A stretch of DNA of 64,000 bases, taken from NCBI RefSeq assembly GCF_001687585.2, contig NZ_CP016537.2, positions 220,001 through 284,000 on the forward strand, read 5' to 3'. A program made the position numbers and the translations under genes. The notes beneath the pieces are model-generated. The model was not told the origin of the DNA, did no database searches, and worked only from the letters and a program-made list of their open reading frames with translations. The first letter of the stretch is position 1. Every line of letters starts with the position of its first letter. The stretch comes from Planococcus halocryophilus (lineage in GTDB: Bacteria; Bacillota; Bacilli; Bacillales_A; Planococcaceae). Positions 25,566 to 33,650 of this stretch are shown here, piece by piece.

Positions 25566-26936
25566 GTGGATAGTAAATTATCGTTTAAGTCATATGCAGT
25601 AGTGGGCATGATGTTGTTTGCGCTGTTCTTTGGAGCAGGGAACTTAATCTTTCCTGCACAGCTAGGACAATACGCAGGAACAAATGTCTGGCTTGCCATT
25701 TTTGGCTTTCTAATTACGGGTGTTGGTCTACCATTACTCGGGATTTTAGCAATTGGTTATTCGAAAAGCGATGATCTTCAAGATCTATCGAGTCGTGTGC
25801 ATCCAGTTTATGGACTGGTTTTCACAGCGATGTTGTATTTAACAATCGGGCCTTTCTTCGCTTTACCAAGAACTGGTGCGGTATCGTATGAAGTGGGAGT
25901 TGCACCATTTATCGGTGACGGCAATGCAACAATTGGTTTGCTTATCTTCTCTTTAATCTTTTTTGGGGTTTCACTTTTGGTTTCTTTAAACCCAACGAAA
26001 ATAGTGGATAGTATCGGCAAGATTCTTTCACCAGCTATTTTAGTAACGTTAGGTGTGTTATTGGTAGCAGCTTTTGTAAAACCAATGGGCAGTCAAGAAG
26101 CACCACAGCCTGTTTACACGAGCGGCGCTTTCTTTACAGGATTTACAGAAGGTTATAACACAATGGATGCACTTGCTTCACTTGTTTTCGGGATTATTGT
26201 TATTTCAGCTGTTCGTAAAATGGGCGTAACCTCGTCTAAAGGTGTCTTAATGGCGACCATGAAAAGTGGTATTGTCGCATCAGCATTATTAGCTATTGTG
26301 TACACAGGAATTGCTTATTTAGGTTCAACAAGTACGGCTGTTTTAGGTGTGATGGAAACTGGTGGACCTGTGTTGAGCGGCGCTTCAAATTATTATTTCG
26401 GAACGTTTGGTGCTACTTTGCTCGCTGTCATCATTATTCTTGCTTGCTTAACAACAGCTATCGGTTTAACAGTAGCTAACGCTGAGTTTTTCCACAAATT
26501 GACACCAAAAGTTAGCTATAAAATGTATGTTATTATTTTCTCAGTCTTTTCATTGGTTGTAACCAATGCAGGACTTTCCAATATCATTACGTATTCGATT
26601 CCGGTATTAATGTTCCTATATCCATTAGCTATCGTATTGATCATGTTAGCGTTCTTGTCTCCGTTATTTAAGCATGCTCAATTGGTTTATGTATCGACAA
26701 TTATCGTTACTTTCTTTATCAGCATCATTGATGGATTTAAAACTTTGACTTCTTTGTTAGGTATCGAAAATCCGGCATGGCTTCAGTCAGTAGTCGATTT
26801 TTACTCGGCTACATTACCGCTTTATAACAATGGACTTGGATGGCTCTTGCCAGCAATTGTTGTCATTGCCATTACGACGATGATTGCTCGTAGCAAAAAG
26901 AATGTAAAAGTTCAAGCTGCTCAGCAAAACTCATAA
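25566..26936 (+). CDS. brnQ: Branched-chain amino acid transport carrier BrnQ
   Basis: Sodium- or proton-coupled uptake carrier for Leu, Ile and Val (LIVCS family). The 456-residue product has 12 predicted helices and begins SYAVVGMMLFALFFGAGNLIFP, the family hallmark. TIGPFFALPRTGAVSYEVG and a PTKIVDSIGKILSP segment follow. The start is a GTG at 25566, with AGGAGG upstream. The gene stands alone; an IS3-family element follows, and a GntR regulator sharing its operator-like motif lies beyond it. Confidence 0.94.
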   Translation: MDSKLSFKSYAVVGMMLFALFFGAGNLIFPAQLGQYAGTNVWLAIFGFLITGVGLPLLGILAIGYSKSDDLQDLSSRVHPVYGLVFTAMLYLTIGPFFALPRTGAVSYEVGVAPFIGDGNATIGLLIFSLIFFGVSLLVSLNPTKIVDSIGKILSPAILVTLGVLLVAAFVKPMGSQEAPQPVYTSGAFFTGFTEGYNTMDALASLVFGIIVISAVRKMGVTSSKGVLMATMKSGIVASALLAIVYTGIAYLGSTSTAVLGVMETGGPVLSGASNYYFGTFGATLLAVIIILACLTTAIGLTVANAEFFHKLTPKVSYKMYVIIFSVFSLVVTNAGLSNIITYSIPVLMFLYPLAIVLIMLAFLSPLFKHAQLVYVSTIIVTFFISIIDGFKTLTSLLGIENPAWLQSVVDFYSATLPLYNNGLGWLLPAIVVIAITTMIARSKKNVKVQAAQQNS

Positions 26937-27055
26937 TTTAAAGAGTACAGGTGGGTCCGGAAAAACGGGCCTGCTTCAAAATAAAAGCTGTATCAAAAGC
27001 GCAAATTGATCCGCGCCCCATTTAATGGACAGTTTATAAAAAAAGTACCCTGCAG

Positions 27056-27925
27056 CTAGGCTGCGATTAGATGACTTCGGTATTGTGCCGGAGTCATCTT
27101 TTTTAGATTCCATTGCTTGCGTGTTCCGTTGTAATATTCCATGTACTCATCCACTAGCTCTTTCAATTCCTCCAGACTGGTTGCTTGTTTAAAATCGACA
27201 TCGTCTTTAAAGTGGCCAAAGAACGATTCGATGGGAGCGTTGTCGAGGCAGTTGCCCCGGCGGGACATTGACTGCGTTAATTTCATTTCCTTCACGCGCT
27301 GTTGGTATTCAAGATGGGTATAGTGGAAGCCTTGATCGGAATGAATCATCGCTTCCGGGTGAACATTGCCATCCAATGCTTCCTTCAGTTTTCGTAACGT
27401 GCGGTACACAATTTCAATCGTAAGCGTCGTTGTGACTTCATAGGCGACAATTTCACGGGTAGCGACATCTTTTACAGCGGACAGATACGCCATTTGTCCC
27501 GAACGGTTGGGTAGGTACGTGATATCGGTGACGAATACCTTACCGGGTTCACCTTGTTTAAACTGGCGATTTAACAGGTTCGGACAGACGCTGTGTTCCT
27601 GTGTGGCTTTGGCGATTTGCTTATAGGGATTCGCGCGCCGGATTTTGGCGAAGAGGTTGAATTTGCGCATGAGGCGCAAAATCTTCTTGTGGTTCATCGG
27701 TGTTTCCAACAGTTCCGCGAGCACCATGTAAAAGGTGCGATATCCGATTTTCCCACGATGCGCATCGTAGATGCTTTTGAGCAACAGATAATCTTGGAAG
27801 TCTTGTTCTTCGCGAATGGCGTGCTGTTCCGTTTTCTCTAGCCAGGCGTAATAGCCACTCCGGCTGACCCTCGCTGTGCGGCAAAGGGTTCCGACCAAAT
27901 TCTTGAGTTGGAATTTCCGGACCAC
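27056..27925 (-). CDS. IS3-family transposase OrfB (catalytic part)
   Basis: The DDE integrase core is complete: VFVTDITYL (first Asp), IHSDQGFHY (second Asp) and NAPIESFFGHFK (catalytic Glu), with the preceding HTH_21-type segment YYAWLEKTEQ. The annotated frame starts at a GTG (27925), but the same frame is open up to 28003. It should be expressed as an OrfAB fusion by -1 frameshifting from orfA. Length (289 residues from the GTG) matches IS150-type OrfB. Confidence 0.93.
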   Translation of the reverse strand: MVRKFQLKNLVGTLCRTARVSRSGYYAWLEKTEQHAIREEQDFQDYLLLKSIYDAHRGKIGYRTFYMVLAELLETPMNHKKILRLMRKFNLFAKIRRANPYKQIAKATQEHSVCPNLLNRQFKQGEPGKVFVTDITYLPNRSGQMAYLSAVKDVATREIVAYEVTTTLTIEIVYRTLRKLKEALDGNVHPEAMIHSDQGFHYTHLEYQQRVKEMKLTQSMSRRGNCLDNAPIESFFGHFKDDVDFKQATSLEELKELVDEYMEYYNGTRKQWNLKKMTPAQYRSHLIAA

Positions 27926-27957
27926 CGCGTTGATGGCTTCGTATTTCTCCGCTGGGA

Positions 27958-28383
27958 TCAGCTGCGTTTCTTCGCCTGCCTCTCGAGTTCCTCGAGCTTT
28001 TTTAGCAATTCGTTTTCAGCTTCCAGGTATTTGATGCGCGCTTCTGCTTTCTCCAGCTTTTTCTCAGCTGAGAGATCTTTCTCAGAAGGGCGGCCAGTAC
28101 TGTTCTTCCCACGACGCTCTTCGAAAAAAGCGTCTTCTCCATAAAGCCTGAACGTCGTCCGCCATCGGTTCAGAGATGAGCTCGCTTTTTTGGGTCCGAT
28201 AACGGTTAAATCAAACCCATTTTCACTAAATATCTGGGCCGGGCCTTTGCCTGTCTGGTATTCCTTCACCGCGTGGATTTTGAATTCTGGCGTATATTGA
28301 ATCGCGCGATCGGATACGGAAGCGACATTCGGATTTGCCTCCAAGACCCGTTGTTGGTGTTCATTGAAAGTGATTTTACTCAT
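27958..28383 (-). CDS. IS3-family transposase OrfA (DNA-binding part)
   Basis: A 141-residue protein with a helix-turn-helix region (FKIHAVKEYQTGKGPAQIF) and a C-terminal coiled coil with heptad leucines (KLEKAEARIKYLEAENELL), the normal OrfA layout. The A6G slippery site near its end (27997-28003, minus strand) is in the correct phase for a -1 shift into the orfB frame. OrfA binds the IS ends. Confidence 0.92.
   Translation of the reverse strand: MSKITFNEHQQRVLEANPNVASVSDRAIQYTPEFKIHAVKEYQTGKGPAQIFSENGFDLTVIGPKKASSSLNRWRTTFRLYGEDAFFEERRGKNSTGRPSEKDLSAEKKLEKAEARIKYLEAENELLKKLEELERQAKKRS
27985..28003 (-). promoter_or_regulatory. Programmed -1 frameshift signal (A6G plus hairpin)
   Basis: AAAAAAG at 28003-27997 reads A-AAA-AAG in the orfA frame, then CTCGAG-GAA-CTCGAG can form a hairpin immediately downstream. 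Shifting back one base gives the orfB frame, which I read without stops from 27997 to the orfB GTG at 27925. Confidence 0.85.
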
Positions 28384-28525
28384 CTGATCTTCCCCCGTTC
28401 AAGTTAGCTAAATTTAGTATACCGGGGTCTGAAAACAGAAAAAACCCCAAATGGGTCACTTTTTTTAAAGTGTCTTCCATTTGGGGTGCGGTTCAAATGC
28501 TTTTGATACAGCTTTTTATAATGGT

Positions 28526-29188
28526 TTAAATAATTTTTTCTGTTGAAAGTTCATCTATCGTCCGAGCCCAGTTTATTTTCATAAGTTGTGCCACTTTTTC
28601 TGGGTTTTTCTCTTTTAAGGTTTGGATAATTTCTACATGTTCATCGTAAGAGCTTTTTGTCAGCATTAATGAATGATGAAAAAACTGTCTTCTTACATGA
28701 GACTGAAGACTGCTGAGTATACTGTGGATATAGGGGTTATTGGCAGCATCGACAATGATTTGATGAAACTCTTGATCAATTTTTAAAGCGGAAAAACCAT
28801 CTTGACTTTCAATTGCTTCAATAAATCGTTGATTTGTCTCTTCTAATAAAGTGAACGTGTCTTGGTCGAGGTTAGGGATGGCAAGTTCTGCTGACAAGGC
28901 CTGCAACACGGCAAGAGGAGGTAGTAAATCTTTAAGGTCACCTTTTTTTATATTCGTAACACGTGTAGCTTTGCCGGGAAACATTTCGACGAACCCTTGC
29001 ACTTCTAATAATTGCAAAGCTTCACGGATAGGAGTTCTGCTTAAGCTCAATGCTTGTGCCAAATCCGTATCGATTAGTTTTTCTTCAGGCTGTAGCGTGC
29101 CATCAATAATCCATTGTTGCAGTTGAAGATAGGCACTTTCTTTGGCTGAGACGCGGACAGGCTTCGTATAGTTCACTGGAATAGGCAT
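28526..29188 (-). CDS. GntR family regulator with FCD ligand domain
   Basis: A 220-residue transcription factor. The winged helix is at residues ~15-80 (LQPEEKLIDTDLAQALSLSR, TPIREALQLLEVQGFVEM). A FadR-type all-helical FCD domain follows, with potential metal/ligand residues Asp and His in DQEFHQIIV and later histidines. Such regulators sense small carboxylates or amino acid derivatives. A motif before this gene (29261-29274) also occurs before brnQ, so it probably controls itself and brnQ. The IS now lies between the two genes. Confidence 0.9.
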   Translation of the reverse strand: MPIPVNYTKPVRVSAKESAYLQLQQWIIDGTLQPEEKLIDTDLAQALSLSRTPIREALQLLEVQGFVEMFPGKATRVTNIKKGDLKDLLPPLAVLQALSAELAIPNLDQDTFTLLEETNQRFIEAIESQDGFSALKIDQEFHQIIVDAANNPYIHSILSSLQSHVRRQFFHHSLMLTKSSYDEHVEIIQTLKEKNPEKVAQLMKINWARTIDELSTEKII

Positions 29189-29260
29189 TGTGAGCTCTCC
29201 CTTTCTACTGCTAGATTACTCTTATTATACAGTAATACTAGCTTTCGACAAAATATATTA

Positions 29261-29274
29261 TGCAATATATCGGT
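29261..29274. promoter_or_regulatory. Candidate GntR operator upstream of the gntR gene
   Basis: TGCAATATATCGGT shares TGCAATATATCG with the site before brnQ. It lies 73 bp upstream of the gntR start codon, a normal position for autoregulation. Confidence 0.5.
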
Positions 29275-29303
29275 ATATGCCTAAAAACAGTCTACTTATA
29301 GCC

Positions 29304-29328
29304 GTTTGTTGTGCTTAAAATGGGGAAT
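29304..29328 (+). promoter_or_regulatory. SigB-type promoter
   Basis: GTTTGT at 29304-29309, a 13-bp spacer and GGGAAT at 29323-29328 match the general-stress sigma-B consensus (GTTT...GGGWAW). It lies 42 bp before the STAS-like gene. Confidence 0.65.
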
Positions 29329-29370
29329 AATAAAAGTAAGAATAGACTTATAGACTGAGGGGGACTAAGA

Positions 29371-29727
29371 ATGCTATCAATCGTGCCAAGTAAGGACGTA
29401 GAAACCATTGCAATTGAATTTGAAGGTGCAGTAACACATGAAGATGCAATGAAAATTGATAAAATCATTCAAGATAAATACGTAGATAAAGGTCAATTTA
29501 ATATCTATGCAATTATAAGTGAAGAAAAAGGTGCTTCGTTTGATGGTCTTGAGGAAAGCATGAGGCTACACAAAGAAGCATGGAATCACTTTCACAAATT
29601 TGCAGTCATTAGTTCGAGTCAAGGAGAAGAACAACTGGTTGAAATGAAACTTCTATTGCCAGATATTGAAGTAAAGTATTTTAAACTAGATGAAATGAAT
29701 GAAGCATGGGAGTGGATCCAAGAGTAA
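29371..29727 (+). CDS. STAS/SpoIIAA-like protein
   Basis: A 118-residue protein of the SpoIIAA-like fold. It begins MLSIVPSKDVETIAIEFEGAVTHED and has a FNIYAIISEEKGASFDGL segment followed by a C-terminal ALPDIEVKYF-like strand and EAWEWIQ helix. Members resemble anti-anti-sigma factor domains but lack a kinase-phosphorylated serine in the usual place; their role is unknown. A SigB-type promoter precedes it, suggesting a general stress protein. A terminator follows. Confidence 0.75.
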   Translation: MLSIVPSKDVETIAIEFEGAVTHEDAMKIDKIIQDKYVDKGQFNIYAIISEEKGASFDGLEESMRLHKEAWNHFHKFAVISSSQGEEQLVEMKLLLPDIEVKYFKLDEMNEAWEWIQE

Positions 29728-29728
29728 A

Positions 29729-29767
29729 AAAAAAGCGTTTTGCATAGATTATGCAAAACGCTTTTTT
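29729..29767. terminator. Bidirectional terminator
   Basis: AAAAAAGCGTTTTGCATA and TATGCAAAACGCTTTTTT form a long stem with a 3-4 nt loop, between convergent genes. Confidence 0.9.
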
Positions 29768-29779
29768 AGTAGAGCTAAT

Positions 29780-29983
29780 TTATGAGTCTTCAATTTTGAG
29801 CAAGTCAGCTTTAACGATGTGAAAAATACTTAAAACAATGGTCTTTCCTTGTGCGTCCTCTACGGGGAACAAGCTCACGGCTATACCCGAAAAATGATCT
29901 TCTAGAGGACCTTCAATGCGGATATTCTCCAAGTATTCCCCAGTGGTCAATCGAATATTGTAAATATAGAATTTCTTCTTCAT
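29780..29983 (-). CDS. Small hypothetical protein
   Basis: A 67-residue protein, MKKKFYIYNIRLTTGEYLENI... , with mainly beta-strand-like alternation. No family is recognised. A strong AGGAGGA ribosome binding site before the ATG, a terminator after it and no better overlapping frame support it as a real gene. It is monocistronic. Confidence 0.7.
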   Translation of the reverse strand: MKKKFYIYNIRLTTGEYLENIRIEGPLEDHFSGIAVSLFPVEDAQGKTIVLSIFHIVKADLLKIEDS

Positions 29984-30102
29984 GACAAATTCCTCCTAAG
30001 AATCGTGTTAGGAAATTCACATGACGAGGGTGGGCATAGGGACAGCTATCGTATACACTAATTATAAAACAAAACGATGTTTTACAGATAGGATGAGAGA
30101 CG

Positions 30103-31296
30103 ATGAAATCGGAAATTTCTATAAAAATAAATGATAAATTTAAAGCGGATTATGCTAAAGGTTATCCGTTAATTACAAAAGAAGCTTTAGAAAATCCAGA
30201 CATGTTAACTACGGAAGGTAGCATTTTAAAACTAGTTGATAAGCAAGGTCGTTTTTTAGCAAAAGGTTATTATGGTCGACAAAACAAAGGCTATGGTTGG
30301 GTATTAACGAACAACGAAAGTGAAACTATTAATCAGGCCTTTCTTGAACAAAAGCTAGCGACGGCCATTGCTCGTCGACAAACATTTTTCAGCAATCCAG
30401 AAACAACAGCTTTCCGTATTTTTAATGGGGAAGGTGATGGGTTTGGCGGATTAATCATTGATTATTACGATGGTTTTTATTTGCTGAGCTGGTATAGCGA
30501 AGGCGTTTATACGTTTAAAGACCAAGTGATTGCTGCACTTCAAAACGTTACTAAATGCAAAGGCATTTACCAGAAAAAACGTTTTGATACTAAAGGTCAA
30601 TATATCGAAGAAGATGATTTTGTTGCAGGCGAACGTGGTGAATTTCCAATGGTCGTTAAAGAAAATGGCGTAAATTTTGCTGTTTACTTGAATGATGGGG
30701 CAATGACGGGCATCTTTTTAGATCAGCGCGATGTACGAAATACCATTAAACAAAAGTACGCCAAAGGAAAAACGGTGCTCAATACGTTTTCTTACACAGG
30801 TGCGTTTTCAGTAGCTGCCGCACTGGGTGGCGCGACAAAAACGACGAGTGTTGATTTGGCGAAAAGAAGCTCTAGCAAAACAATTGAGCAATTCAGCGTC
30901 AATGGTATCGATTTCGAGAGTCAAGACATTTTGGTTATGGATGTCTTTAATTATTTTAAGTACGCCAAACGAAAAGAATTGAAATTCGATTTAGTTGTTT
31001 TGGATCCGCCAAGCTTTGCACGTTCGAAAAAGTACACATTTAGCACATCAAAAGATTACACAAACTTAATGAAAGAAGCGATCACTATTACAGAAAAAAA
31101 TGGCGTCATTGTGGCATCAACAAACAGTGCTTCTTTCGGGATGAAAAAATTCAAAGGGTTTATCGATAAAGCTTTTAAAGAAATTGGCGGGAAGTATAGC
31201 ATTGTGGAGGAGTTTACATTGCCAAGTGATTTCCGTGTGCAAAAAGAATTTAAAGAAGGCGATTATTTGAAAGTGCTTTTTGTGAAATTGGGCTAA
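30103..31296 (+). CDS. Class I SAM-dependent rRNA methyltransferase, RlmI-like
   Basis: A 397-residue enzyme of the RlmI/YccW family that methylates a cytosine in 23S rRNA. It has an N-terminal PUA-like RNA-binding domain (KLVDKQGRFLAKGYYGRQ), a central GIFLDQRDVRN segment, the SAM-binding loop in LNTFSYTGAFSVAAALGGA and the catalytic-type motif LDPPSFARSK. All expected regions are there in order. It stands alone with a normal ribosome binding site. Which rRNA base it modifies is inferred from family only. Confidence 0.88.
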   Translation: MKSEISIKINDKFKADYAKGYPLITKEALENPDMLTTEGSILKLVDKQGRFLAKGYYGRQNKGYGWVLTNNESETINQAFLEQKLATAIARRQTFFSNPETTAFRIFNGEGDGFGGLIIDYYDGFYLLSWYSEGVYTFKDQVIAALQNVTKCKGIYQKKRFDTKGQYIEEDDFVAGERGEFPMVVKENGVNFAVYLNDGAMTGIFLDQRDVRNTIKQKYAKGKTVLNTFSYTGAFSVAAALGGATKTTSVDLAKRSSSKTIEQFSVNGIDFESQDILVMDVFNYFKYAKRKELKFDLVVLDPPSFARSKKYTFSTSKDYTNLMKEAITITEKNGVIVASTNSASFGMKKFKGFIDKAFKEIGGKYSIVEEFTLPSDFRVQKEFKEGDYLKVLFVKLG

Positions 31297-31428
31297 TCCG
31301 AAATAAATACGAATAGTTTGTGACGAAATGTATTGTAGGTGTGTAAAAACAGTCGAATTGTTTTAGCAATCTCTGTACAGCGTCCTTTATGACTTCTATA
31401 ATTGATAGCAGATTGAGAGGGATAGTTG

Positions 31429-31740
31429 ATGTTTAAAGATGCCTTACGTACATTTCGTTTTATGGGACTTCTTGAAGGAAGTTCGTTGTTAATCTTACTT
31501 TTCATCGCAATGCCGTTAAAATACTTTTTTGACTTTCCGGAAGCGGTTAGTATGATCGGACCGATTCATGGTGCATTGTTTAGTCTCTATATTTTACTTA
31601 CAATTTATATGACGTTTGTCTTTAAATGGCCGTTTCGTTTCTCAGTAGGAGCTGTGATTTCTGCGTTCTTGCCTTTTGGAAACTTCATTTTAGATAAGCG
31701 TCTTGAGCAATGGCAGCAATTTAAAGCTTCTGTCGCCTGA
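31429..31740 (+). CDS. DUF3817 family membrane protein (YdzA-like)
   Basis: A 103-residue protein with three membrane helices and the DUF3817 pattern: RFMGLLEGSSLLILLFIAMPLKYFF near the N-terminus, GPIHGALFSLYILL in the second helix, then FLPFGNFILDKRL. No function is known for the family. GAGAGGGAT before 31429 supports that ATG over the TTG one codon upstream. A terminator follows. Confidence 0.85.
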   Translation: MFKDALRTFRFMGLLEGSSLLILLFIAMPLKYFFDFPEAVSMIGPIHGALFSLYILLTIYMTFVFKWPFRFSVGAVISAFLPFGNFILDKRLEQWQQFKASVA

Positions 31741-31743
31741 TCC

Positions 31744-31775
31744 AAACACTTGTGGAATTTTCCGCAAGTGTTTTA
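31744..31775 (+). terminator. Rho-independent terminator
   Basis: AAACACTTGTGGAA and TTCCGCAAGTGTTT arms, followed by TATTTTA. Confidence 0.85.
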
Positions 31776-31861
31776 TTTTATGGAAATATAATGAGCTCCT
31801 CTATAATAGAGTTATTGAAATGAATTAGGTGTGTGCGAACAGAAGAACAGGAGTTTTTAAA

Positions 31862-33601
31862 ATGAAAAAGAAAAATAAAGAAGTCGGTTTAAAGCCGTTT
31901 TTGTCTTTATTATTAACGTTGAAAATTCCAAAGCTGGCACTCGCGATTGGGCTGATTGCCAGTTTAATCACGACACTAGTCGGCTTGGTCGTACCGTTGC
32001 TGACAAAAAACTTAGTAGATGGGTTTTCGTTAGAGTCGCTGAGTGTGCCTTTAATGGTAGGAATTGCTGTAGCTTTTATTGTGCAAGCTGTGATTAATGG
32101 GGTTTCGATTTACTTGCTCAGCATGGTAGGTCAGCGAGTCGTCGCAGGATTGAGAGAACGAATGTGGGCTAAGTTAATCCGACTACGTGTGGGTTATTTT
32201 GATCAACATTCGAGCGGGGAAACGGTTAGCCGTGTTGTAAATGACACAGGGATTGTACGGAATTTAATCACCGATCATTTTCCGTCGTTTATTACCGGAA
32301 TCATCTCGATTATTGGTGCAGTCATCATTTTAGTTGTTTTAGATTGGAAGATGACGCTCGTCATGATGATATCGGTACCATTAACGATTGCCGTCATGTT
32401 CCCATTAGGGCGCAAAATGTCAAAGATTTCTCGGAATTTGCAAGACGAGACGGCTCATTTTACAGGACACGTTCAACAAACTTTAGGTGAAATTCGGTTA
32501 ATGAAATCTTCAACAGCAGAAGATACGGAAGAAACTAGAGGCGTAGAAGGCATTGATAAATTATTTAAGTTAGGCATGAAAGAAGCAAAAATTTATGCGT
32601 TAATCGCACCACTCATGTACTTGGTCGTTATGGTGGTTATCGTGTCGATTATCGGCTATGGCGGAATTCGTGTAGCGAATGGAGAAATGTCGACCGGGTC
32701 GCTCGTTGCTTTTTTGTTGTATTTATTCCAAATCATCGTCCCCATGGCGACGTTTGCTCGCTTTTTTACAGAGCTTCAAAAAGCCAAAGGAGCGACAGAG
32801 CGCATTATTGGCATTTTAGAATTGCCGCTTGAAGAACCGGCGAAACAAGCGGACATCGATATTGCTAGCAAAACCTTGAGTATAGAAAATTTGAGTTTTT
32901 CGTATGATCAAGGAGAGCCTGTTTTGCAAGACGTATCATTTAAAGCACAACCTGGTGAAATGATTGCTTTTGCAGGGCCAAGTGGAGGTGGAAAAACGAC
33001 CGTATTTGGTTTGCTTGAACGGTTTTACGAACCTTCATCAGGGGAGATTTTGATTGGAGACATGCCGATTCGAAACATCTCTATCGCTTCATGGCGAGAT
33101 CAAATTGGCTATGTGTCACAAGAAAGTGCCATGATGGGCGGGACAATTCGAGAAAACTTAACGTATGGGTTGCCAAACGCTGAGACGATTCAAACCGAAG
33201 AGCTATGGCGCGTTACACGTATGGCGTATGCAGAAGAGTTTATTCGCGAATTTTCGGATGGACTCAACACAGAAGTTGGAGAACGTGGGGTCAAGTTGTC
33301 GGGAGGACAACGTCAGCGAATTGCCATTGCGCGTGCTTTTTTACGAGATCCGAAAATCTTGATGATGGACGAAGCGACCGCAAGTTTGGATAGTCAGTCA
33401 GAGGGCATCGTTCAGCAAGCATTAAGTCGCTTAATGGAAGGGCGCACCACTTTAGTCATCGCGCATCGTTTATCGACGATTGTCGATGCTGACAAAATTG
33501 TCTTTATAGAAAAAGGACGCGTGACCGGAGTCGGGACGCATCAAGAACTGATTGCAACGCATTCCCTTTACCGAGATTTTGCAGCGCAGCAATTAACTTG
33601 A
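31862..33601 (+). CDS. ABC multidrug exporter, fused membrane and ATPase domains (BmrA-like)
   Basis: A half-transporter of 579 residues that would act as a homodimer. Six membrane helices span residues ~20-300 with the motif RLRVGYFDQHSSGETVSRV typical of this exporter type. The ATPase domain has Walker A GPSGGGKTT, signature LSGGQRQR, Walker B ILMMDEATASLD and H-loop AHR. AGGAG precedes the ATG at 31862. A MerR/TipAS drug-sensing regulator follows 49 bp later, which points to a drug export module. Confidence 0.93.
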   Translation: MKKKNKEVGLKPFLSLLLTLKIPKLALAIGLIASLITTLVGLVVPLLTKNLVDGFSLESLSVPLMVGIAVAFIVQAVINGVSIYLLSMVGQRVVAGLRERMWAKLIRLRVGYFDQHSSGETVSRVVNDTGIVRNLITDHFPSFITGIISIIGAVIILVVLDWKMTLVMMISVPLTIAVMFPLGRKMSKISRNLQDETAHFTGHVQQTLGEIRLMKSSTAEDTEETRGVEGIDKLFKLGMKEAKIYALIAPLMYLVVMVVIVSIIGYGGIRVANGEMSTGSLVAFLLYLFQIIVPMATFARFFTELQKAKGATERIIGILELPLEEPAKQADIDIASKTLSIENLSFSYDQGEPVLQDVSFKAQPGEMIAFAGPSGGGKTTVFGLLERFYEPSSGEILIGDMPIRNISIASWRDQIGYVSQESAMMGGTIRENLTYGLPNAETIQTEELWRVTRMAYAEEFIREFSDGLNTEVGERGVKLSGGQRQRIAIARAFLRDPKILMMDEATASLDSQSEGIVQQALSRLMEGRTTLVIAHRLSTIVDADKIVFIEKGRVTGVGTHQELIATHSLYRDFAAQQLT

Positions 33602-33628
33602 CCTTGACGTAACGTCAAGGTGTAAGCT
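33598..33628 (+). promoter_or_regulatory. MerR-type promoter with 19-bp spacer and palindromic operator
   Basis: TTGACC (33598-33603) and TAAGCT (33623-33628) are separated by 19 bp. A perfect dyad, ACCTTGACGT and ACGTCAAGGT around a single A (33601-33621), fills the spacer. Overlong spacers with a central dyad are the hallmark of MerR-activated promoters. It overlaps the exporter stop codon and drives the merR gene. Confidence 0.85.
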
Positions 33629-33650
33629 GGGTTTATCAGGAGGTGGCGAA

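Larger units (their letters stand above)
26989..28510 (-). mobile_element. IS3-family (IS150-type) insertion sequence
   Basis: About 1.52 kb with imperfect inverted ends. Left is TGTATCAAAAGC...GCGCCCCATTT; right, read inward, is TGTATCAAAAGC...GCACCCCAAATGG. Similarity continues inward for roughly 60 bp including an AAAAAAAGT block. Symmetry also extends a few bases outward (AAAGC), so the exact ends are uncertain and no clear target duplication was found. It carries orfA and orfB on the minus strand with an intact programmed frameshift site. All coding parts look complete, so it may be active. Confidence 0.92.

Noticed and set aside
27593..28144. Plus-strand open frames inside the IS
   Set aside because: They mirror the transposase codons, have no ribosome binding sites and no family features.
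26985..28514. Target site duplication for the IS
   Set aside because: The flanks AAAGC and GCTTT are complementary and not direct repeats; they may belong to the inverted ends. No clear duplication could be named.
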